Positions 1 to 5,082 of a stretch of 5,082 nucleotides of DNA are shown in pieces (position 1 is the stretch's first letter; every line of letters begins with the position of its first letter). This stretch comes from Desulfosarcina sp. (GTDB taxonomy: Bacteria > Desulfobacterota > Desulfobacteria > Desulfobacterales > Desulfosarcinaceae): NCBI GenBank assembly GCA_018224455.1, contig JAGTUY010000383.1, forward strand, positions 1 through 5,082, in the 5' to 3' direction. Below the pieces are notes generated by a model. That model was not told where the DNA came from. It worked only from the letters and a program-made list of their open reading frames with translations, and searched no databases. Position numbers and translations under genes: made by a program.

Positions 1-156
1 AAAGGCATGGGGGTTGGCAAAGATCGATTCCGCGAATGCCGTTTCGGTTTCGATGAAGATTTCCTGCGCCGATTGATCGCTGTCCTCGAAGGCCACCGAG
101 GCCACGGCGCGGGTCAGGCCGTCGTTTTTTCGCATATGCAGGTTGGAAAGTTTCAT
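1..156 (-). CDS. N-terminus of an unidentified protein, third gene of the minus-strand operon (partial)
   Basis: The reading frame opens with ATG at 156-154 and stays open for 52 codons to the left edge, where it is cut off. The start lies one base after the TGA of the RimK-like gene (TGA-A-ATG), so translation is probably coupled; only a weak purine stretch (GAGAAAG) lies upstream. The visible residues are soluble in character: a basic start (MKLSNLHMRKNDG), a likely beta-strand (TRAVASVAFED, about 15-25), a second strand (EIFIETE, 32-38) and a segment ending ANPHAF (47-52). There is no signal peptide or membrane segment. I do not recognise the family securely. A faint memory of PP-loop (ExsB/asparagine-synthase-like) proteins with a similar opening is only a guess, because no catalytic motif falls in the window. 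Its place in the operon argues for a role in the same pathway as the ligase and the acyltransferase. Confidence 0.8.
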   Translation of the reverse strand, partial: MKLSNLHMRKNDGLTRAVASVAFEDSDQSAQEIFIETETAFAESIFANPHAF

Positions 157-157
157 T

Positions 158-1060
158 TCAGACGGTGATGCTTTCTCGATGGTGGCGATACCGATCGGCG
201 GCAAACTGGATGATCCGGCCGGCGATGTCAAGGCCCGTGGCCGCTTCCAATCCCTTGAAGCCCGGGGCGCAGTTCACCTCCACGATGAATGGGCGATCAT
301 CCTTGTCCACGATCATGTCCACGCCGGCCACGTCACATCCGACCGTCGTCGCGGCGCCAACGGCGATGGTTTCGATTTCGCCGGTAAGTGCCGTGGCCTC
401 GATGTTGCCCCCCAGATGAAAATTGGACCGAAACTCACCTGTTGACGGTATGAGCGACGCCGCACAGACCACTTCACCGCCGATGACCAGTGCACGTAAG
501 TCCCGGCGCTTGTCGACCTGCAGGTAGCGCTGGACGATCAGCCCCCGGCGGCGATCCAGAGCGGGCAGAGCCCGTTGACGGGCATCGCCCGCATCCGTGA
601 TCCGCATTACCCCGTCTCCCTGACGCCCGCTCGTCTGCTTGGCCACCACCGGGTAGCCGCCCAATTGATCGACGCCATGAAAAAAGCCCGATTCATCGTT
701 GACGAAAACGGCGTCGGGGCAGGGCAGGCCGGCGGCGGTCAGCAACTGCTGGGTGAGGAACTTGTTGCGGGCGATGGACACCGCCTGATGATCGTTGACC
801 AGTGGCGTGCCCATGAGCTGGAACTGGTGGATCAGGGTCAGGCAGGCATCGCCGATTTGCGCGCCCTGCCTTGGCAGCACCACGTGGGGAAGGGGGGCAA
901 AATGGGTGCCGGTTACTTCCAATCGTCCGGCTGCCGTTATGGGCCACAGATGATAAGGGTGGATGAGCATGCCCTGGTGACCGGCCTTGCGGGCCGCTTC
1001 CAGCAGCCGGCGGTTGGGGTGGTAGCCAGGTTCTTGAATCGTGATGATGCCGATGCGCAT
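158..1060 (-). CDS. RimK-family ATP-grasp ligase (alpha-L-glutamate ligase-like)
   Basis: This 300-residue protein is about the size of RimK. Enzymes of this family use ATP to activate a carboxylate as an acyl phosphate and join it to an amine, classically adding glutamates to ribosomal protein S6; related members make small peptides and cofactor tails. Motifs in order: VLPRQG (61-66), the central-domain entry ND..SIARNK (89-100), the ATP-binding lysine and glycine-rich loop PVVAKQTSGRQGDGV (137-151), IVQRY (175-179), DLRALVIGGE (187-196), GEFRSNFHLGG (208-218), GVDMI (246-250) and the Mg-binding strand VEVNCAPGFKGLE (260-272), followed by ATGLDIAGRI as in RimK. The paired arginines that precede the FRSN loop in E. 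coli RimK are replaced here by Leu203-Ile204, hinting at a different substrate. The ATG follows the acyltransferase stop by 2 bp, with an AAAGAGA ribosome site inside that gene's 3' end. The enzyme is probably cytoplasmic. The fold is certain; the substrate is unknown, so no gene symbol is given. Confidence 0.93.
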   Translation of the reverse strand: MRIGIITIQEPGYHPNRRLLEAARKAGHQGMLIHPYHLWPITAAGRLEVTGTHFAPLPHVVLPRQGAQIGDACLTLIHQFQLMGTPLVNDHQAVSIARNKFLTQQLLTAAGLPCPDAVFVNDESGFFHGVDQLGGYPVVAKQTSGRQGDGVMRITDAGDARQRALPALDRRRGLIVQRYLQVDKRRDLRALVIGGEVVCAASLIPSTGEFRSNFHLGGNIEATALTGEIETIAVGAATTVGCDVAGVDMIVDKDDRPFIVEVNCAPGFKGLEAATGLDIAGRIIQFAADRYRHHRESITV

Positions 1061-1062
1061 AG

Positions 1063-2301
1063 TTATCTTGGTCTCTTTCTACCATCGTTATTGATCATCC
1101 ATTCCGGCATCCAGATGCCGACCGGCTTTCCGGCCTTTTCACTGAAATAGGTGGCCACCTTGCGCGTGCGGTTGCGCATGGCGATGATCTTGGTGGCCGT
1201 GTTGTCCTCGGCGATGACCGAAAAGATCTTCCGGTCGCCGGTCCGTTGCGTCAGTCCTTCCAAGAGCCGGGTTCCGATGCCCAACCCCCGGTATTCAGGA
1301 CGTACCGAGGTATAGCCCCGCTCGACGAATCCGGTAAGATCCAGCCCTGTCTGGCGTTGGACAGCCTCGATGTATTCGGGCCTGGGGTTCTTGAGACTGG
1401 AATTGCCGACGATGACGCCTTTTTCCTGCACATAGCCGATGAGATGCGCCCGCAGCAGATTGAAGCGGACATGGGTGGCTGCCACTGTGCCTCCGGCCGC
1501 AACCATGCCGCAGATCGCTTCCAGGTATCCGTCCGGCAGCCGGTCCGGCGGGAGAAAGCGATACGCAAGGGCTGCGCCGATCCTAAAAAGGCGCTCACCG
1601 TCATTATCCACGCGCAGGCGGATCAGCTGATCGCTGGTCAGCCGGTCGACCAGCAAAAACCGGCTCACCGGGTCAGTTATCGCCTGCCACAGCGGACGAC
1701 CGGGCAGCGGGGATACCTCACCATAGGTCGCATTGGTATTGCGATTCCCCTCGCCAGCGTAGGGCTTCTCCCAAGAGTGGATGATATTCGGTTGGCTGGC
1801 GACGGCCCTGCAGGTTGCTGATGAAGCATTCGCACCACTGAGCACCAGGTGGTTCCAGACGCCGGCCCGGGAGAATGCCTTGAAAAAACCAACATCCGGC
1901 AGTGGACCCCGGACGTGCCATTGGATTTGAACGATGCTGCCGCTCTCATCCATGGCCTTGAAATCCGAGGCACTATCTATCTCGATGCGGCTGCACAGGG
2001 ACAAGCGCAAACCCGGCCGTCTTAGGTTAAGCGCCGCCACCAGGTCTTTAAATTGTGCCGTTGGGATCTCATTCAAGCTTAAGCAATGGACGGCATGGTA
2101 ATGCGCGGACAACTGCTCCAATCGCTCCAGTAACCGCCTGCCGCCATTGGTGGACGCATCCGTGCGAACGTCCCACCGGCGGGTTTCCATCGACTCCGCG
2201 GCGGAAAGCTTCCTCGCCTGGGTCAGGGTCGACGGCGGTTTGGCGGAAGACGCCGGTGATGGTTGAATCAGCAGAATCGAAAACGAGGAATCAGCGGTCA
2301 T
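1063..2301 (-). CDS. Two-part protein: unassigned N-terminal alpha/beta domain plus C-terminal GNAT acyltransferase domain
   Basis: The protein has 412 residues from the preferred ATG at 2301. Residues about 240-405 form a GNAT domain, which transfers an acyl group from acyl-CoA, usually to an amine. Helical N-lobe segments run from PDGYLEAICG (256-265). The strand VIVGNSSL (296-303) follows, and motif A is RGYTSVRPEYRGLGIGTRLL (328-347), whose RGLGIG is the CoA pyrophosphate loop. A final segment (KIFSVIAEDN, 358-367, then NRTRKVATYF and VGIWMPEWM) completes the fold. Residues about 1-50 are low in complexity (Ser/Pro/Ala). Residues about 65-160 alternate strand and helix (AVHCLSLNE, LRLSLCSR, SIVQIQWHV, NHLVLSG), resembling part of a barrel or Rossmann-like unit, but there is no CxxxCxxC radical-SAM motif. 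I do not recognise this domain. The start is uncertain: the frame stays open to an ATG at 2514, but that extension crosses the promoter region and reads unlike protein; Met at 2190 is a shorter alternative. An AAGGA lies at 2322-2318, 16 bases from the ATG, which is longer than ideal. It is the first gene of the operon. Confidence 0.82.
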   Translation of the reverse strand: MTADSSFSILLIQPSPASSAKPPSTLTQARKLSAAESMETRRWDVRTDASTNGGRRLLERLEQLSAHYHAVHCLSLNEIPTAQFKDLVAALNLRRPGLRLSLCSRIEIDSASDFKAMDESGSIVQIQWHVRGPLPDVGFFKAFSRAGVWNHLVLSGANASSATCRAVASQPNIIHSWEKPYAGEGNRNTNATYGEVSPLPGRPLWQAITDPVSRFLLVDRLTSDQLIRLRVDNDGERLFRIGAALAYRFLPPDRLPDGYLEAICGMVAAGGTVAATHVRFNLLRAHLIGYVQEKGVIVGNSSLKNPRPEYIEAVQRQTGLDLTGFVERGYTSVRPEYRGLGIGTRLLEGLTQRTGDRKIFSVIAEDNTATKIIAMRNRTRKVATYFSEKAGKPVGIWMPEWMINNDGRKRPR

Positions 2302-2344
2302 ATTTTTTGGAAAGCGATCCTTGCCTATGCGTGGCTGACAGTCT

Positions 2345-2373
2345 CCTATGGTCGGGTTGGCCAGAACCATAGG
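2345..2373. repeat. Perfect 8-bp inverted repeat overlapping the minus-strand promoter (candidate operator)
   Basis: CCTATGGT (2345-2352) and ACCATAGG (2366-2373) are exact reverse complements separated by 13 bases. The half-site centres are 21 bp apart, close to two helical turns, which would let a dimeric regulator bind one face. The right arm covers the -10 box of the predicted minus-strand promoter, and the left arm lies just past the predicted start of transcription, so bound protein would block RNA polymerase. Because only one arm would be in the transcript, an RNA hairpin is less likely if the promoter call is right. No regulator gene is visible in the window. Confidence 0.5.
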
Positions 2374-2394
2374 GAATTTGCCAGGTGGTGTCAA
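2366..2394 (-). promoter_or_regulatory. Sigma-70-like promoter for the minus-strand operon
   Basis: Read on the minus strand, a perfect -35 hexamer TTGACA (2394-2389) is followed after exactly 17 bases by TATGGT (2371-2366), which matches four of six positions of the -10 consensus. Transcription would begin near 2359-2360, leaving a leader of about 58 bases before the ATG at 2301. This supports that start over upstream in-frame ATGs at 2514, which precedes the promoter, and at 2370, which lies inside the -10 box. It is a motif match only, without experimental support. Confidence 0.6.
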
Positions 2395-2441
2395 TTGCAA
2401 AGGAACCGGAGGGCCCCAGCCATGCCGCCCATCGCTGAGGG

Positions 2442-2474
2442 TTGCTAATTGGTCTAAATTGATATAAATATAAA
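2442..2474 (+). promoter_or_regulatory. Candidate promoter for the plus-strand ligase operon
   Basis: The AT-rich patch contains the hexamer TATAAA twice in tandem (2463-2468 and 2469-2474), either of which could serve as a -10 box. TTGCTA (2442-2447) is a possible -35 for the first copy, at a short 15-base spacing; no combination has the ideal 17. Transcription would begin about 30-40 bases before the ATG at 2513. The region also has matches to -10 boxes on the other strand, so the direction is not certain. Confidence 0.4.
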
Positions 2475-2495
2475 CATCCTGTCGTGAACGCCCAT

Positions 2496-2501
2496 AAAGG
2501 A
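2496..2501 (+). promoter_or_regulatory. Ribosome binding site of the GshB-like ligase gene
   Basis: AAAGGA lies 11 bases before the ATG at 2513, slightly long but usable. It supports this ATG as the start; the GshB-type opening (MKIAYLMDPLE) matching the family N-terminus supports it independently. Confidence 0.6.
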
Positions 2502-2512
2502 CCGCCCTTGCC

Positions 2513-3523
2513 ATGAAGATCGCCTACCTGATGGACCCGCTGGAAAGCATCCAGCCTGAAAACGAGACCACCAGCCACCTGATGTACGCGTGCAACGAGC
2601 GGGGGCACGCGGTCTATTTCTTAGCGCCCCACGACGTATATATCCGCGATGGGCAGGTGGTGGCCCGCATGCGCAACATAACGGTGAAGCCTGGCCTGGG
2701 CATGGCCGAATACTGGCGGGCGATCATCCGCTGCACCAAGCAGGACCATCTTGTTTTCGAAGCCGTCACCGAAATCGATGCGCTGTTTCTGCGCAGCAAT
2801 CCGCCGCTGAACTACCAGACCATGGAGTTTTTGCAGACCGTCAACAACCACGTCTTCATCCTCAACAGCACCACCGGCCAGATCCTGGGCAACAGCAAGC
2901 TCTATATCCTCAATTTTCCGGAGATCATCCCCGAGACGCATGTCTCCAGGGACCCTTCGCGCCTGCGCAAGATCATCGACGATTTCGGCGGCGCCATGGT
3001 GGTCAAGCCGTTGCAGCGGTTCGGGGGGGAGGGCGTGATCAAGGTCAGCACGCGGGACCGGACGAATCTCAATTCCCTGATCCACTATTATGTGCGGGCC
3101 TATGAGTCCTATGCCCGTCGTGAACCGATCATGGTGCAGGAGTACCTGAAAAGCGTCAAGCAGGACGGGGACATTCGGATTCTTCTGCTCAACGGCGAAA
3201 TCATCGGGGCCATGCGCCGCAAGCCCAAAAAAGGGGACTTTCGCACCAATGTCCACGCCGGCGGCGAGGTGTTCGCCCACCGGGTGACGCCCCGGGAGAG
3301 AAGAATTTGCCAGGTCATCAAGGAAAAACTGATCGCCGACGGACTCTATTTTGTGGGCATCGATATCATTGCCGGCAAACTGGTGGAAGTCAATTGCGTC
3401 AGCCCGGGCGGAATCCCGCGGATCAACCGGTTGAACAATGACCGTCTCGAGTTAAAAGTAGTCGATTTCATAGAGAAAAAGGTCAACTCCATCAGCCATC
3501 CGCCTCGCCGGAAGCGGGCCTGA
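2513..3523 (+). CDS. GshB-like ATP-grasp ligase (glutathione synthetase-related)
   Basis: This 336-residue protein follows the plan of bacterial glutathione synthetase (E. coli GshB is 316 residues), which joins glycine to gamma-glutamylcysteine using ATP in the cytoplasm. Visible landmarks: MDPLESI (7-13), HLMYACNERGH (22-32), RSNPPLNY (94-101, where GshB has DPPFD), GNSKL (126-130, against NEKL), ATP-binding KPLQRFGGEGV (165-175), MVQEYL (207-212), DGDIRILLLNGE (218-229), the arginine-rich RRKPKKGDFRTN (235-246), AGGE (249-252), VGIDII (281-286) and the metal-binding VEVNCVSPGGI (291-301). The catalytic core is intact, but the DPPFD and NEKL positions are altered. No glutamate-cysteine ligase gene is nearby, so a role in ordinary glutathione synthesis is doubtful; ligation of another peptide-like substrate is equally possible. 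The tail (RRKRA) is basic. The next gene starts 2 bp after the stop, so the two are likely co-transcribed and coupled. Confidence 0.9.
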   Translation: MKIAYLMDPLESIQPENETTSHLMYACNERGHAVYFLAPHDVYIRDGQVVARMRNITVKPGLGMAEYWRAIIRCTKQDHLVFEAVTEIDALFLRSNPPLNYQTMEFLQTVNNHVFILNSTTGQILGNSKLYILNFPEIIPETHVSRDPSRLRKIIDDFGGAMVVKPLQRFGGEGVIKVSTRDRTNLNSLIHYYVRAYESYARREPIMVQEYLKSVKQDGDIRILLLNGEIIGAMRRKPKKGDFRTNVHAGGEVFAHRVTPRERRICQVIKEKLIADGLYFVGIDIIAGKLVEVNCVSPGGIPRINRLNNDRLELKVVDFIEKKVNSISHPPRRKRA

Positions 3524-3525
3524 GC

Positions 3526-5082
3526 ATGGGCGGCGTGAATCGGTGGCGCGGCCTGATCGTTTTTCTTTTCATGGCGGTCGCGGTGTCTGCCTGTTATGAG
3601 AATGATAGCCCCCGGGCCCTGAAACTCGGCCTGGCGGAAGAACCCCGCACCCTCAATGTCTGGCTGGCCAGCGATGCCAACTCCCGCAAGGTGCTTTCCC
3701 TGATCTATCAGCCCCTGTATGTGCATGATCCGGAGACTCTGGATCTAGTGCCCTGGCTGGCCGAATCCATGCCGGTATACGATGCTCAGGCCTTGTCTTA
3801 TACCGTGACGCTCCGGGAAGCCCGATGGTCGGACGGTACCCCCTTTACATCGCGGGATGTCGCTTTCACCGGGGGTCTGATTCAATCCTTCAAGGTGCCC
3901 CGCTATGCGTCCAACTGGCGATTCATCGACCGCATCGACACGCCGGACGCCCGTACGGTGATCTTTTTCCTGAAACAACCGATGGCGGCGTTTCTTTCCG
4001 GGACACTGGCCACACCCATTGTCCAGGAAAAGGAGTGGTCGGGTATTTCCGAAAAAGCCAAGACCACCGAAAATCCCCTGACCACTCTGATCAACCACCG
4101 GATGAGGCATCCCGTGGGCACCGGCCCCTTTACACTGGTGCAGTGGCGGCAGGGGGCGTTTCTGCACCTGAAGAGAAACCCCCATTTTTTCGGCAATGGG
4201 CAAACCATCAACGGCCGAACCCTGGGGCCGTTTGTCGACGATCTCGTCTACAGCGTCTACGGCACGTCGGATGTGGCCGTACTGGCCCTGAAAAAGGGCG
4301 ACATCGACATGTTCTGGTGGCCCATCCAGCCCGGCTATATGTCCGATCTGAGCCGGCAGAAGAAGATCCGCCTGTTCGCCAACGAGAAGAGCGCCCTTTA
4401 CTTCATGGGCTTCAACCTGCGCAGGCCGCCTTTTAGTGATACCGCCCTGCGACGGGCCGTGGCTTATACGATCGACAAGGAATTCATTGTCTCGCGGATC
4501 CTCCAGGGCCAGGGCACCAAGATGTTTTCGGTGGTGCCGGCTGAAAACCGCTTCTGGTGCTGCACCGACCTGCCGCGCTATGGGGACGGGTGGAAACGGG
4601 ATGATCGGCTCAAAGCCGCCTACCAAGTACTCGTCGATGCGGGCTACAGCTGGGCGGTGCCGCCGGTGGATGCCGCCGGCAACCTTCAGCCGGCCAGGGA
4701 ACTCCGGCTGCCCGGGGGACAACCCATGGGGCGGTTCACCATTCTGACGCCGCCGGCGGACTACGATCCTCACCGGGCCACCAGCGGATTGATGATCCAG
4801 GAGTGGCTCCGGGAACTGGGTATGCCCGCCTACGCCCGGCCGATGGCCTTCTCCTCCATGCTGGATCAGATAAAAGATAATCACGACTTTGACGCCTTCA
4901 TCATGGGTTATGGACGTCTGCGCCTGGATCCGGACTACGTGCGCAACCTGTTTCATTCTGAAAATGACAAGTCCGGGGGTTGGAACATGAGCGGGTACCG
5001 CAATTCCACCTTCGATGGGCTGGCCGACCGGTCTACTTCCGAGATGGATCCCCTCAAACGGCAGGCACTGGTCATGGAGATG
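3526..5082 (+). CDS. Peptide-binding lipoprotein of an ABC transporter (SBP_bac_5 family; right end cut off)
   Basis: The frame is open for all 519 codons to the window edge; family members are usually about 520-600 residues, so only a short C-terminus is missing. Such proteins capture oligopeptides (some bind nickel or other ligands) outside the inner membrane and deliver them to an ABC permease. A lipoprotein signal is visible: basic RWR (6-8), a hydrophobic stretch (9-20) and a lipobox VSAC with the lipidated cysteine at 23. Family signatures: LSYTVTLREARWSDGTPFTS (90-109) then RDVAFT (110-115), VGTGPFTLVQW (197-207) with LKRNPHFFG (215-223), FNLRRPPFSDTALRRAVAY (296-314), and the AGYSW segment (about 370). 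A vicinal Cys pair sits at 345-346 (FWCC). GGAAG at 3510-3514, 11 bases before the ATG, is a plausible ribosome site. No permease or ATPase gene is visible; one would be expected further right. Confidence 0.92.
   Translation, partial: MGGVNRWRGLIVFLFMAVAVSACYENDSPRALKLGLAEEPRTLNVWLASDANSRKVLSLIYQPLYVHDPETLDLVPWLAESMPVYDAQALSYTVTLREARWSDGTPFTSRDVAFTGGLIQSFKVPRYASNWRFIDRIDTPDARTVIFFLKQPMAAFLSGTLATPIVQEKEWSGISEKAKTTENPLTTLINHRMRHPVGTGPFTLVQWRQGAFLHLKRNPHFFGNGQTINGRTLGPFVDDLVYSVYGTSDVAVLALKKGDIDMFWWPIQPGYMSDLSRQKKIRLFANEKSALYFMGFNLRRPPFSDTALRRAVAYTIDKEFIVSRILQGQGTKMFSVVPAENRFWCCTDLPRYGDGWKRDDRLKAAYQVLVDAGYSWAVPPVDAAGNLQPARELRLPGGQPMGRFTILTPPADYDPHRATSGLMIQEWLRELGMPAYARPMAFSSMLDQIKDNHDFDAFIMGYGRLRLDPDYVRNLFHSENDKSGGWNMSGYRNSTFDGLADRSTSEMDPLKRQALVMEM

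Larger units (their letters stand above)
2302..2512. promoter_or_regulatory. Divergent intergenic region between the two operons
   Basis: This 211-bp stretch separates the minus-strand acyltransferase operon from the plus-strand ligase operon. Its right part (about 2443-2475) is markedly AT-rich compared with the surrounding GC-rich coding DNA, as expected for promoter DNA. It holds the promoter candidates and the inverted repeat listed separately. Short frames cross it on both strands, but none looks like protein. No riboswitch, tRNA or terminator was recognised. The layout suggests that both operons are controlled from one shared region. Confidence 0.8.

Noticed and set aside
575..1150. 191-codon plus-strand frame opposite the RimK-like gene
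   Set aside because: It is antisense to a clearly conserved ATP-grasp gene, spans the junction of two real genes and shows no protein family features.
1246..1821. 191-codon plus-strand frame opposite the acyltransferase gene
   Set aside because: It is antisense to the conserved GNAT motif region and has no ribosome site or family motif; a compositional shadow.
1063..2301. Radical SAM enzyme, suggested by the opening ILLIQP and barrel-like alternation
   Set aside because: There is no CxxxCxxC cluster-binding motif anywhere in the protein, and the C-terminus is plainly a GNAT domain.
2379..2401. TTGC...GCAA imperfect palindrome around CAATTG as a second operator
   Set aside because: The matching arms are only four bases, which is expected by chance in a region of this size.
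2302..2514. 71-residue N-terminal extension of the GNAT protein from the ATG at 2514
   Set aside because: It would start inside the start codon of the divergent ligase gene, cross the AT-rich promoter patch and the TTGACA box, and read as low-quality protein with no domain character.
3745..4956. 403-codon open frame on the minus strand
   Set aside because: It lies wholly antisense to the peptide-binding protein gene, whose family motifs are unmistakable. The antisense translation has no recognisable domain and is explained by GC-rich codon bias.

Overview
This 5.1 kb window looks like a divergent cluster from a GC-rich Gram-negative bacterium. The flavour of the proteins and the lipoprotein-type peptide-binding protein would fit a Desulfobacterota (deltaproteobacterial) genome. 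That taxonomic guess comes from general resemblance only; there is no rRNA or other marker gene here. No RNA genes, CRISPR arrays, insertion sequences or clear terminators were seen.

Left half, minus strand, read from about 2301 down to 1: (i) an uncharacterised protein with a C-terminal GNAT acyltransferase domain (1063-2301); (ii) a RimK-type ATP-grasp ligase (158-1060); (iii) the first 52 codons of a third gene that runs off the left edge (1-156). The junctions are 2 bp and 1 bp, so the three are almost certainly one translationally coupled operon. Middle (2302-2512): a 211-bp divergent intergenic region. It holds a good sigma-70-like promoter for the minus operon, a perfect 8-bp inverted repeat overlapping that promoter, and an AT-rich patch that probably carries the plus-strand promoter. 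Right half, plus strand: (iv) a GshB-like ATP-grasp ligase (2513-3523) and, 2 bp after its stop, (v) a lipoprotein-type peptide-binding protein of an ABC transporter (3526 to beyond the right edge).

Taken together, the cluster combines two different carboxylate-amine/thiol ligases of the ATP-grasp fold, a possible N-acyltransferase with an unassigned N-terminal domain, an unidentified partner and a peptide-uptake receptor. No glutamate-cysteine ligase, ribosomal protein S6 or mycothiol gene is visible that would tie the ligases to ordinary glutathione synthesis or S6 modification. The most economical inference is a pathway that makes, and perhaps takes back up, a small acylated peptide or amide metabolite. 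This parallels in logic the known N-acetylglutaminylglutamine amide system, where a GNAT/ATP-grasp protein works with an amidotransferase. The product is not predictable from sequence alone.
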